From Perkinsus olseni (Eukaryota; Perkinsozoa; Perkinsida), in the NCBI GenBank assembly GCA_013115125.1, contig JABANN010000009.1, positions 62,001 to 126,000 of the forward strand: a DNA stretch of 64,000 nucleotides, written 5' to 3'. Positions 22,201 to 32,983 of this stretch are shown here, piece by piece. Under the pieces are notes generated by a model. It searched no databases and had not been told where the DNA came from. It saw only the letters and a list, made by a program, of their open reading frames with translations. Position 1 is the first letter of the stretch; every line of letters starts with the position of its first letter. The position numbers were made by a program, and so were the translations under genes.

Positions 22201-23954
22201 GGTCAGCATCCGTTCGTCAGTTGTTGCTTTGCTAGCGTCCATTCGCTCTAGTCGATCCCCAAGCTTTCTTCATGTTCTGCCCAGTCTATCAGCGTGCCCA
22301 CCGCGAATGAACCAAAGCTAACTAGCCTCGAAGCGGCAGCCGATGGTCCCTGGCCCTGCTTCGCCTGGTGTTAAATCCCCATTGGCTACCACCACGAAAT
22401 GGTTCAGCCTATGGCAGTACAGAGATAGGATGTGTCGTGGAACACCTTCGACTAGCCAAATCTCTCAGTCCAAGGTCACCACGTTCAGTCGTTGAACGAG
22501 TCTCGTTCTGCGAACTTCGCAGTGCGAAGACTCTATGCGAACCCGACGGAGACGAGGGAGCTGATGCTGCTTGATAGCATCAGGGGGGCCATTGTTCCTC
22601 GTCGTGGAAAGCAAAGCTGTGTGAGTGACACTTCCGGTAGTCAACGTTGGTGAGGTGATAGATTTTATTTCTGCCTGGACAGTTGGTGAAATGAGCCCCC
22701 ATTATTATCAGACTCTAAAGTATTATCTATGGATAAATTGATGGAGGCTCTTGAAGGTCTACAACTGAATTCGATTGATAGCAATAAGGAGGATCAAATG
22801 AAGGTCAGCGTTAGCAGACTACTAGATTCGACCCATGCTGCTTGTTATATTCCGAACTAACCCAACCCATCATCATAATCGTATTGAGTTCCGCCACTGT
22901 AATTGAGTATTCTACCGTATAGGTTATACTCATTACCAATGAGTCATTGGTGCGAAAGCAAGTTTCTTCCTAGTCGTTGTAGAAAGTATTCCAGCATCGG
23001 AGGAGACGGTGCGACTGCTTACATCAATGGACTGTGATGCTGTTACAGCATTGCTGTATGTGGTACATAAACACTTCAGTGGTAAATAGGTAAGTGTACG
23101 CACGTTTCGTGATCATGGTGTATTCGTGTTGTGTGTTCACAAAATGACTCTCACTGTGAACTCATTTGTTGCTTCTGTGACGCCCTGAGGGCGTCACCTT
23201 CTAATCACCTACCCAATCAGCGTGACCTATTCGAGAACTTGGTATTTATTTATTCGTATATAAAGGTATTTTTTGCCTAAACCCGAAAAACGCGATTTGG
23301 AAAAATGTCGGTGTTTATGGAATCGTATCGATTGATGTTACAATGCGATATGATGTTACCAACGGCTGAATATTCTCTGCCGAGGTTTGTCCGTGGCGGA
23401 TTCTGAAACTCGGTAAGGATTTCAGAATTATTTCTTACAAAGTCGTGTTCAGTAAGCTGCATCCAAAATAGGTTTTGAAGGTGTTCAGTATGCTTCAGAA
23501 TCAGTTCTCAAATCCTTTGCAGAATGGCTATTTCATCCCCAAAATTTACTGAACAGCGGGGTCATATTTACCGCGAGCCACGAACTTATATTTTTTATTC
23601 TCAGGTTGCCTCTGGTGCTCCTCCTCCCGGAGTTCTCGTGAACGTACCGAGTGGACGAGAGTGAAATTTTTCGGATGTCTTTTATCATTGCTATCAACAG
23701 TTTAAAGCCGTTCATTTTCAAGCACTAAGATATGTGGTGGAGTTTTGAATTTTGTGCCAACTCGGTCACGGAGCTCGACTCTTCCATCTGGGATCTCAGA
23801 ATCATCAGCGCTTCAGAGTGACTCCAGCGCGGCTGCTTATCAGAATAAGCTAAAGATTGGATCTCCTAGTATTGAGATTGAGGCGCGAGTTCGTGAACGG
23901 CAGGGATTCCTTCCCCGGGGAAGTCAGACGAACGTTTACCTTTCTCGTGGTTGA
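19279..23954 (+). CDS. Predicted type I membrane protein, unidentified
   Basis: Exon 1 (19279-19422) starts MVRWRLLVILAST, a signal peptide, and has one N-glycosylation site. Exon 2 (19686 to about 19858) has cysteines spaced as in a disulfide-bonded ectodomain (KCSEAC, CSRAADKESCGTC). It is followed by the exon at about 19909-20049 (YFAVDRAPELTGGF). Further coding-like stretches are at about 20700-20810 and 20818-20940 (YPGSEHVTSQERRQFYRN); their junction is not resolved. The exon at about 21279-21387 encodes a membrane helix, VAFVILMGIGMPLSCMITIL, then a basic stop-transfer tail (KLKRCKRRIR). The exon near 21776-21840 (YHTQRQQLDQELLDRQ) is a cytoplasmic coil. The C-terminal limit (VNVPSGRE stop near 23661, or the ORF to 23954) is uncertain. 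I do not recognise the family. Confidence 0.5.
20155..20345. repeat. Dispersed AATCGATTCT-rich fold-back repeat, copy 1
   Basis: Contains inverted strings GCGGTTCCAGAATCGATTCT and GAATCGATTCTGGACCCGC around GGGGTCGTGCAA. A related sequence with the same TTCAGAATCG and GAACGACCCC elements is at about 63780-63890. It is MITE-like and non-coding, and lies in an intron of the membrane-protein gene. Confidence 0.5.
21062..21116. repeat. Paired palindromes, 8+1+8 and 14+1+14
   Basis: AGACGGAT-C-ATCCGTCT at 21062-21078 and GATCAACCATCCGT-C-ACGGATGGTTGATC at 21088-21116. Both are perfect, both are centred on C, and they share the ATCCGT core. Confidence 0.92.
22508..22529. repeat. Overlapping 7+1+7 palindromes
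   Basis: CTGCGAA-C-TTCGCAG (22508-22522) overlaps CTTCGCA-G-TGCGAAG (22515-22529), so the right arm of one supplies the left arm of the next. A second palindrome, ACCAATGA-G-TCATTGGT, is at 22935-22951. Confidence 0.85.
23177..23197. repeat. Perfect palindrome, 10+1+10
   Basis: GTGACGCCCT-G-AGGGCGTCAC, non-coding, in the 3' part of the membrane-protein gene region. Confidence 0.9.
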
Positions 23955-24105
23955 GGGGGATAGTGCGGAAGTTGAGGCTAGCGTCGAAATTTTTGTGTCA
24001 AGATAAAACTTCGACTTCTCAAGAGGAATTGTCTATCACCATTGGCCTTTTCTCGGCTGTTGCTTTGACCGTCTGATCGCAAAGGAACAGAAGGTATCTT
24101 TCTGT

Positions 24106-27100
24106 ATGGCTGCAAGCTCCAGTACGGCCGCCGTTGATGACAGCGTCCGGGTGCCTCTCACAGTAGCCAATGGTGGTACGGCAGCAGAAAGTTCACCGCG
24201 GATAAAATACGCCGTTGTTGCGAGAGGTGAATGCTCGGGCCGGCTATGTCAAAACGGCCACTGTTGCGTTTCAGATAAGACTGTCCTTTGCGAATACGCC
24301 TTTGTTGGTGGCAACTTCACGAGTGTCGCCAGGGTGAGCAGCCGGGGTTTGTTTGCGAATTCAGGGAATTTTTTTTGGTGACATGTGACGTCGTTGTGAC
24401 GAGAAGAGAATTAAAGTGAGAAATTCTTACTTTCTGTCAACAATCAAGTTTTCTCACATGATAATCACTAGCGATCTCAGACGTTACCAAAAACTCTCTT
24501 GGTTAAACCTTTTGTTCACTTTCAATAATTATTGCGAAGGATCATTGGCTGCTGAAAGTTTGTCTTTGTCGTTGAACGACGAGAAAGGCAACACTCTCGC
24601 TGTTGGAATATCTATCCTGCTTCCCAGCTAGGCGAGTTGTTGGTTACGGTCTGATCATTTCCAGCGGTTATGAAAAGCGGTGCAAAGAAGCGAAGAGTTA
24701 GTGCAAAAAAGGTATACAAAGCGTTTACTTTTTTCCCAATTTGCAGTAAAATTTGAGTTCTCAGCCCCGTTGCTATGAGAGACCCAACTCTGAATCTAAG
24801 CTCATTAGTGTCATCCATGACGAGGCAAGATACCGTTATGGTCGGTACTTTATTTCTCTGACTCAGGTGCTCCTGGCGAAAATAAGTCCGATGGCGTCCG
24901 GAGTCTCAGGTGAGGTTAGGAAGAGCTACGTTTATGATGGGTAAGCAGGAAACGTGAGCGTATCTTTCTGTTCATGTCAAGTTGACTTGAGCCCTAAGAT
25001 ACTCCGTGGTGATACCTCGAATACAGTGTCACCATCTGACTGTGGTGATACCTCGAATACAGTGTCACCATCTGACTGTGGTGATACCTCGAATACAGTG
25101 TCACCATCTGACTGTGGTGATACCTCGAATACAGTGTCACCATCTGACTGTGGTGATACCTCGAATACAGTGTCACCATCTGACTGTGGTGATACCTCGA
25201 ATACATTGTNNNNNNNNNNNNNNNNNNNNNNNNNNNNNNNNNNNNNNNNNNNNNNNNNNNNNNNNNNNNNNNNNNNNNNNNNNNNNNNNNNNNNNNNNNN
25301 NNNNNNNNCAGTGTCACCATCTGACTGTGGTGATACCTCGAATACAGTGTCACCATCTGACTGTGGTGATACCTCGAATACATTGTCACCATCTGACTGT
25401 GGTGATACCTCGAATACATTGTCACCATCTGACTGTGGTGATACCTCGAATACGTTGTCACCATCTGACTGTGGTGATACCTCGAATACATTGTCACCAT
25501 CTGACTGTGTGGTGTTACGCTTGACTTTGTCAACAATCAATCCTGTGCTAGCAGTTACACATTCCACTATCATTCGCTGTTGACCTCCAGCGTACCAGGG
25601 AATAATCAACCTCCGTGTCGCATAACCTTTTTGTGCATGGCGGACGAGCAGATGGGCAGGTAACTTCTTATTTCTCGAAGGGCGCTAAATTCGTCTGATC
25701 TGATTGGATTTTTTTCGACAGTGAGTGATATTGCATGCAGAGATCGGACTGAGTACGAAAACATCTTATTGGATATCCGATTCGATGTTAAATATCATAT
25801 TTAGCGATGAATTCCCAGAGGATACGTTCCACCGTCCGCAGTCACCATGTTACTTGGGCCTCTGAGGGCGTGGAAATCAAAAATTATCGCACTTCCGTCT
25901 TGCGCGCTTTTTTCGAGCCCACGCTGTACCAGGAGGGTATGAGATGGTCTGCTCTGTTCCTTCCGCTCGCTCGGGTAGCTTAGTAACGCAACACAGAGCT
26001 CATCGTTAAGTTGTTACCACATCGGCACCAAGTCCTACTATGCCGGCGACGGCGTTGGGCTTTAAACTGACACACACACGTTTAGCATAGCGTTCGCGCC
26101 CGGCATGGCGGTGCTCCTCAGGCAGCGGCCCTTCGAGTTTCTCGAGGATTTGAAGAATAAATTTGAAGAAAAGTGAGCAGCTTCAGCACCCCTTTTGCCG
26201 ACGGCCTGCGATTTCGTAGGTATGACTATGCTATAGTGCGAGCGGCGACGCCTCTGCAGTTCAACGGAGAGATGCAGCAGCCTGTGCTTGCGAGGTTGAT
26301 GGAGTTTCACAACTCGCCTGAGGTAACTGTCGATGGCGATGGTCGCCCGACTCGAGTTTGTCCTCCACCAATGGGAATCGGTCACGCCGAGTCCGGGTTA
26401 CGGACTCGCCTAACGCGTGGAAAACGGGATGCATAGTCTGATTTTTAACTTGTCTAATTAGGTTCGACGATGAAGTTCAAACCCGCCCACTTTCACGCTG
26501 CTCCTCAGGAATTTCCTCCTCCAATGCGACGAATAGGGACACCTCGTCAATTTAGAGACGGCGGTGTCCCTCGACCTTAAATGTCCCCACGTCTTTTGCT
26601 CATACTGTGAACGCATAGCTATGTAGATACTCACGACTGAAAAGTTTCAGTGAAAACGTCTAGACAATAACGTACTACCGAACGAGATTACTCCGTATCC
26701 TCGGTAGTACTTATTGTTTTCGTATCATATCGTCACTCAAACAGTAACAACCTTCCGGAGAGATCCTGCGCTCTCGTAAATCCGTCTTCCGGCTATGAGA
26801 GCAACGAGTAAGGTTCTACTCGCAGCCTCATGATTTGTACCCCTCAGCTAAACAGTTAACACCGACGGGCATTATGTCCGGGACATATTGTCATGTGCGT
26901 CAACTGATGCTGTAGAGCTTCTGAGAAGACCTGGGTTAGGTCTGTCGTTCTTCCTTGAAAGCTTGACAACCTTCACAAGTACTTGTGATATTACCAAACC
27001 GTATTACTCGTTAGGTGTCAACACAGCCGTCCCGTCCCAACTCAAGGAGCTTCTTGACAAACTCACGGTAGCGAACTGTGTTCAACCAGTACCTAATCCT

Positions 27101-28395
27101 ACGTATGCCGACACTCCCTACTGCGACAACGCCGAAACTACTGGTATCGCTTGTGAAGGTATTCTCAAAGCCATCATCGAGATGTTCTGCAATGATGACA
27201 AGTTATTTGCATCACAAGAAGTTCTTGTTCTTGAAGAACTGTGCGACCAAAGCTTCGTTATGTGTAACTTGTCATTCGAGCTTCTCAGGCTCTAAGGTTT
27301 TTCGTCATTACCAGCTAGCGTAGCGGAAAAATGTGCTACGCACTTGCTCGATTGACGAACTCTTTCAACATTTCCGTCAAAGTTCTGTCAACTCTGCGCA
27401 CTTGTACTCATCGTCCCCGGTTAAGAACGACAAAGCTAAGCAGAAGTCATCAGCACTATCTCGTCTCGAGAAAGTGTTCGTACTCAAGTAGTGCTCGACT
27501 TGTCCCAAGTTCTGTTGAGTTTTCCTTCTAAAACTGACGCGTGTATACTAATGACATTCCAGGATTTCCTTTGGCGCAAAATTGACTCTCACTGTGAAGG
27601 TTTCACAGCAAATTTCATGGAGTAAATTGTTTTTATATCTTGTGACCAGACTATCGGTCCAAAAAAAAACACTTTCTCATGGTAACACCAATGGTGTAAC
27701 ACCATCACCGCTCTTTTCAATTTAGCGTCAAGCACGACGCCTAACAGAGGTCAACTCAGACCTGCCTCCTCCACGAGGCAGTACAGTAGTCTTAGTCGAC
27801 CAGAAACCATTTTTTCAGAATTTGACTAAGAAAAATGCACGCTCCTTATTTCATTGGTCCAACCGTGATAAGTTTGCTAGACTGCTCTCGCAAGTTACCA
27901 ACTGAGCGTTTCAGGCGGATACAATTACCAGAGTGAGAGCGCAGATCGGGAACATCCACGAGAACATGGTTGAGAACATCGACAACATCATCAAACGACA
28001 GGTCCGTCTCACGAAGGCCCGGGTGGGAGTGCTCAATTTTCAGGAAAAAATCGAGCTGCTTGTTGAGAAGACTGACGATCTCAACCGCACCGCTACCGTC
28101 TTTCGCAGAGAGGTGAGCGTGGGCGCTTTGTCCGGTTACTTGGTGTGTTCTTGCCGGGAGGCGGCTCAGTTAAGCAAGCACCGAGTAGTGGCGCTTTTCA
28201 GGCAGCCGACCTCCGTCGTCAATTGTGGTGGAGACAGAAGAAGATGCAAATTTTTCTCTGCTGTTGCGTGCTGGTGAGAAGCTTATTTAGACGGCTTTTT
28301 GCCTTTGGCTTTTTTCCCAGTTGGTAATTCTCCTAGCCGGGATGTTCATCTGCGGCCCTACGTTCAAGGCATGTCGGGCGTCCTCGCTTCTATGA
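24106..28395 (+). CDS. Longin-domain R-SNARE, VAMP7-like
   Basis: Exons: 24106-24226, 24275-24333, 24765-24866, about 25590-25659, 26122-26172, 26220-26322, 27915-28112, 28202-28273 and 28321-28395. The longin domain reads IKYAVVARDKTVLCEY, VGGNFTSVAR, ITFLCMADEQMGR and RPFEFLEDLKNKFEEKY. The SNARE motif follows (IGNIHENMVENIDNIIKRQ, KIELLVEKTDDL). Then come the juxtamembrane LRRQLWWRQKKM and a C-terminal membrane anchor (FLCCCVLLVILLAGMFIC). The TGA is at 28393-28395. The zero-layer residue normally Arg in R-SNAREs falls near RQVRLTKARVG, but I could not fix the register. VAMP7-type proteins drive fusion with endosomes, vacuoles or the plasma membrane. The third and fourth exon boundaries are the least certain. 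Two introns are very long and hold a minisatellite and an ORF. Confidence 0.85.
25008..25509 (+). repeat. 36-bp minisatellite with assembly gap
   Basis: Tandem copies of a 36-bp unit starting GGTGATACCTCGAATACA and ending CATCTGACTGT. Copies differ mainly at one position (ACAGTG, ACATTG or ACGTTG). N bases fill 25210-25308, so the true copy number is unknown. Within each unit GGTGATAC and GTGTCACC can pair. The unit is a multiple of three and open in several frames, but it lies between R-SNARE exons and is best read as intronic. Confidence 0.9.
26535..26571. repeat. Stem-loop in R-SNARE intron
   Basis: AGGGACACC and GGTGTCCCT pair, with an inner CGTC/GACG helix. A second stem, GTACTACCGA/TCGGTAGTAC, follows at 26673-26711. 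Confidence 0.6.
26852..27295 (+). CDS. ORF nested in a long R-SNARE intron
   Basis: An open frame of about 147 codons follows an AG at 26850-26851 and ends in TAA or TAG near 27295. The middle looks protein-like: SLGVNTAVPSQLKELLDKL, NCVQPVPNPTYADTPYCD, then ACEGILKAIIEMFC and LVLEELCDQSF. It has eight or so cysteines and no early ATG. The flanking R-SNARE exons join in frame without it. It could be an exon of an overlapping gene, a relic of an inserted coding sequence, or a retained segment. I do not recognise the product. Confidence 0.35.
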   Translation, partial: TVNTDGHYVRDILSCASTDAVELLRRPGLGLSFFLESLTTFTSTCDITKPYYSLGVNTAVPSQLKELLDKLTVANCVQPVPNPTYADTPYCDNAETTGIACEGILKAIIEMFCNDDKLFASQEVLVLEELCDQSFVMCNLSFELLRL

Positions 28396-29099
28396 TGATA
28401 ATTGGCAAATTTGTTGTGAATTTTTTCGACGCTTGTTTCACGAACTCTGTTGTTGTGCTCTCTCCTGCAAGTGTTGGACATTATTTTGCGGAGACATGGG
28501 ACGCGAAGCACAAGATTAGACAGTACGCATTAGAACTTCGATGATAGGGAACCTGAGAGGCAGAGAGCAACGAGGAAAGGTCTTGCTACCAGCGGCATTG
28601 CTGTTGAAAGAGAGGGCATCTTTGAAGCACTCAAGCTAGCGACCGCGCTGCTCTTTACTGAGTGAAGCGAGCGCGTTGCAACTTACGCTGTGTGAACCAA
28701 TTCGTTAAATATTGAAAATAGCCCGGAAGTGAGAAGTTCATATTAACGTTAGAGTGCTTATGTATTTTAAAGAAAGGAACACAATGATATATCGATCGAC
28801 CGTTTCACCGACCGTTTCATTGTTGTACTATAATATTATTCATATAGCGTAATCTATAACTTCAAGGAATCCAGCATGATCTTATTTATTTTCCATTATA
28901 TCTTTTATACAGTATTTTACTTGTGATATTTTTTCATATTCTTTAGCTCACCTTCACCTTATCGTGCATTCGGAATGCCTTATCGCGCATGTAACATACA
29001 GGAATGTAGCATTCCTGTATCATACAGGCTGTATGTTACATAATTAGGTTTGCCTAATTTGTTCACCCACCTTCAGTGTCTGTAAAAGTCGCCAAACAC
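28396..29099. other. Intergenic, AT-rich
   Basis: No gene. GACCGTTTCA is repeated near 28798-28820. A stem ATACAGGAATG/CATTCCTGTAT lies near 28998-29022, and AATTAGG/CCTAATT near 29042-29059, just before the P450 start. These may belong to its upstream region. Confidence 0.4.
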
Positions 29100-32000
29100 A
29101 TGTCAACTGTCGCGGCTGCGGCGAGAGAGCTCCTGTACAAGTGTCGTGGCTGTGTGAAGTCCCGTGCCCCCCTCTTCCTAGTGGTGGCCGGACTGGCGTC
29201 GGTCTTTGCTGTGAAAGCTGTCAGATTTGCACTGCGGACGAAAGTCGACCTTCGCGCTCGGTTCGGCGGACCGATGCAAGTGGGTCTGGCGGTCACTTTC
29301 TAGTGTCGTCAATATTCTCCTTGACAGTTCAACTCTGTTCTGGGATTTCTACCGAGATCGCTTGATCAACTTTACAACGGTTTAGAGATCTTGGCTGATT
29401 CGTACGGCGGCGCCTATTTTATTAAGTAAGCCATCACGTACCTACTTTTCGTTTATTCTCGGTACTGTTCCTGAAACATCGTGTTGTAACGCATTAACCA
29501 GACCATTTTGACATGTCTTCACAGCGCTGGCTAGAAGCGTCCTAGCGAGTGGCCCTGATGCTGGCGACCGGGCGGAGTTCCGAGTTTCACTTTCATACGA
29601 TTTTGGAATTGTTATCGAGTTTTCATCCCGTTATTCACTCGCCTTTTGTTGAACATAAATGCTGGAAGCTTCCTCGGCATACAGTGTGGCTGTTACTGTG
29701 TATCGATCAAAGCCTCTTGGTATCGTTCAATTTTCATACGGTACTGGAATTGAGACCCTTTGATTGAGGATGAGAACTACTCCGTTTATTAGCGGTTTCC
29801 AGTGCGTGTGACTTTGTAGTCCAACACCAGTTACGGCCAGTTCAGTTAGAATCTTGCAGATGCGGACCGTTAGAGACTCTCTGTAGCGTTGGAATGCATT
29901 GCAATTCGTGTTTCCCTCAGGACCACCGGCATCGGCATGGCGGTCGTGTCCACCCCCGAGCTGGTTCGCCAAGTGCTCGGAGAACGTCCCAACGTTTATA
30001 TCAGATCGTTCAACAAGGACAAGATAATACCGATTCCTGGGATGTTCACTACCGAAGGCGAAGAGTGGAGACGCAACAGGCGACTGGCTGCCCCCGCGTT
30101 CAACGAAAAAAACACAGCGGCGATGGTACCATCTATGGCGAAAGTTGTAGAAAAGTTGGTATGACAAGCTGTGTTGGTCATCGAGCATCTTGATGAATCC
30201 GTTCAGATTCGGCGACTGGATGCCCTCGCTCAAGGCCCGGACGATCGCGTCGTCTGGAGCCCCACCCAGCTGTTGCCTCTGTGCACTCTGGACGTCCTGT
30301 GTGTCACCACCTTCGGGAAGGACTACCATTTTCTTCATTCTGACGGTTACTCGTGATGGGATGGTTCTGTCATCCGCTTTAGACGTTTGCCTTTTCCCCT
30401 CGGGAATCTTTCTCTGGTAACGAACCATTCACCTCGAGATGCAGGTCATTTACGTCCCCATGTCCCGTTCCACCACTAACGGAATCTTTTTTCGTCGCTT
30501 GCACAGAATAAGGAATTCATCCGAAATGAGTAGAGCCCGTAAACCACGGAGATGTTCAGTAAACTGATTCTGGAATCACAAACGTGTAAGACGTCAGTTC
30601 CTGAGTCGATTTTGAGGTCATTTCCGAGAGACGGGAGTTCCGCTCCGCTCCGTCCAGCAGTTCCTCGCGTGCAGTTGTAATCGGATGCTCTCTATTGTCA
30701 GATGCTTCCCTCACTCACCGCACCCGTGAGGTTCAGCAAGCTATGACTGACACATTGTACGGCTCGGGTTACGCCATACAGCCAGCCGCCTTTTCCTGGG
30801 CGACCAAGGACAGATTCCCGTGGAACCTAAACCCCATGATCAAAAAGGTGAACATGGTGGGATGAAATAGCGGTCACGTACAGGGTTCGAAGCGGTTGAG
30901 CGATACATGATTGAATTCTTCTCGTCAAACTACATGAGCAGTTTAACTCCGGTATTTAGTAACTCTGTGCTTACGGAGAGCCCTCAATTCTGCGATTTGC
31001 GTAACGAATTGTTTCACCTTGTAGTTGCACACTGGGGTGAGAAGACTGACGAAGATCTCCGACGACGTTATAGCTGAGCGGCGAGAACGGCGCGAAACAG
31101 GAGACGGGGAACGGCATGATCTGTTGGACAAGCTGCTGCATCTGGACCAGGACGATCTGCGAGGACATCTCATGACGTGAGTTCCACCTTGACAGATGTT
31201 GTTGTGATTATACTGTAGTCCGGTGCCTGCGTTCCGTTTCCCTCAACGCTGTCTGTTCTTCGACTAGATGTCGAGAAGTGTAACGTCCGAGATGGGCTGG
31301 AAGTAGCGTGCAGGTTCCTAATCGCCGGCAGCGAGACCACTGCAATGACGGTGGCATGGTGTTTGTATTACTTCTGTCTTTATCCGGATATCCAAGACAA
31401 GGCCAGGGCCGAGGTAGATCAGCTCGGCCACGACCCGCAGACGATAGAAGACCTCGAAAGGCTCTCGTTCATCGAGTGCTGTATTCTTGAGACTTTAAGG
31501 GTGAGCGGTTACTCTGCGCTGAGCGCGGTAGTTCCGGGTACCTCCAGGTTCAACCTGTCGCGGGTTTGCTGCCTCACGAGTGTGTAGAGACCACCGCGCT
31601 TGACGGAAAGGAGATTCAACCGGGCACCGTGGTCGTCGTGATGTTGCGCAAGGCTATGACTGCTCTCTCTGAGGGAGGCACACAGTTCAAGTAAGGAGAC
31701 CTTCTGGTTTCACAGCCGCATCCTCGTGCCACGGGGTATTGTCCTACAAGGGGTCTACACCCTGTAAAATCGAGTGAGTTACGACTTCTAGTGGGCAGCA
31801 ATCGAGAGCTCTCATCGCGAACTGAGGGATGGTGTACTTGGCTGAAACCCCATTCTCTTCACCCTAATGATAAATCCGTTCAACCGCTGAAAATTCCCCA
31901 AAATCGCTAAATAGTGAGGGGTGGTCCCTTTGTAAGTGTTCACGATGTAGTTGTGTGTGTGACTTTTAAGCAGACAAGACGGCCTAGTTGGACCAGCTCG

Positions 32001-32411
32001 GACGTACCTTGATGTGGGGGATCAGTTCAGCGAATTTAATAGCCTCTGTTCGTCAAGCCAAGGAATGTTGCTTTCAGAGCAGCCAGGATACGTCCTTTCC
32101 TCCCGGCAGAATCCGCTTCCAGCGCTGTAATAATCTGTCTCGATCTTCTCAGACCAGAGCGGTGGTTGGGTCGTGACGGTTCTGGAGTTGATCGGCTGCG
32201 TGCTCGTGACCATCTTGGCTTCGGTGGAGGAGCTCGGCAATGCCCCAGCCAGAGCATGGCGTTGAAGGAAGGCACGATTTTACTACCGACGATCCTCAGG
32301 CATTTCGACCGTATACGACACAGTTCCGATGTCTCCATTGTGCGTCGAAAAAGCAAGATCACTCACGAGCCTGAGAATCTTGAGCTAGTCATGCAGCGTC
32401 GATTCACTTAG
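29100..32411 (+). CDS. Cytochrome P450
   Basis: About 11-12 exons, from ATG 29100 to TAG 32409-32411. Exon 1 (29100-29279) encodes a membrane anchor (APLFLVVAGLASVFAV). Later exons read LDQLYNGLEILADSYGGAYF and STPELVRQVLGERPN, then FTTEGEEWRRNRRLAAPAF and LPLCTLDVLCVTTFGKDY. The I-helix oxygen-activation motif is FLIAGSETTA. The K-helix ExxR is ETLR, and PERW follows near 32150-32165. The haem loop is FGGGARQCPS, with the cysteine present but Ser where the family usually has Gly (CxG). The enzyme is a haem mono-oxygenase at the ER membrane, and its substrate cannot be inferred. Intron boundaries between 30360 and 31020 and around 31690-32150 are approximate. Confidence 0.82.
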
Positions 32412-32983
32412 CTGCACTTTTTCTGTTCTTATTGCAACTGTGAGATCGAGCATGCCTCTAGTCCTGTGATACGGGGTTGCGTGATTGTGGCTTTGGACAG
32501 AGGAATTCTAACGACATCAAGCCTGCAGCCCGAAGGGTTCAAACAACGCTGGTCGTCAGAAGCACGAGCCAAACATATTCGCAACGGAGTGCGTGTGAGC
32601 TCGTACTCTGACGGCGTTAATAACAAGTGGTTGGCAGATAGTTTGTTAGAAGGGCATCCCTCGCTATTGTTCAGACTTGGAAACTCTCAGAGTGCAAAGA
32701 GAGTCGGGAGAGAGCTGGTGCTGTCACAGCATTGCTGTGTGTGAGTTTGAAGTCCAACGGCGACAGTACGGCTTAGTTAGGCTAGCAGCACCGACGTACC
32801 TTTCTGAGGGGGATAAGTTCAACCTGTTGGATAGGCTCTGTTTATCAAGCCAAAGGACGTTGCTCTCAGAGCGAGGTCATCGTCAGCTGGGAGCCGATGC
32901 TGATGTCGAATATCCTGAACCGAACCGGTTGATTCTGTTCCACCTCGCACTCATCCATTTCAACGCAAATGCAGCGTAGTCGT
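32412..32983. repeat. Diverged duplicate of P450 intron sequence
   Basis: About 32766-32880 matches 31981-32091 (shared CGACGTACCTT, CTCTGTT and ATCAAGCCAA, TTGCTCTCAGAGC with substitutions). A shorter string, TGCTGTYACAGCATTGCTGT, near 32713-32735 also recurs near 23037-23060. This marks a dispersed or duplicated non-coding element between two convergent genes. No gene is supported. Confidence 0.5.

Noticed and set aside
24954-25609. Repeat protein (12-residue repeats) encoded by the minisatellite
   Set aside because: Open frames exist on both strands because the unit is a multiple of three without stops. It lies between two in-frame R-SNARE exons, so it is best read as intronic.
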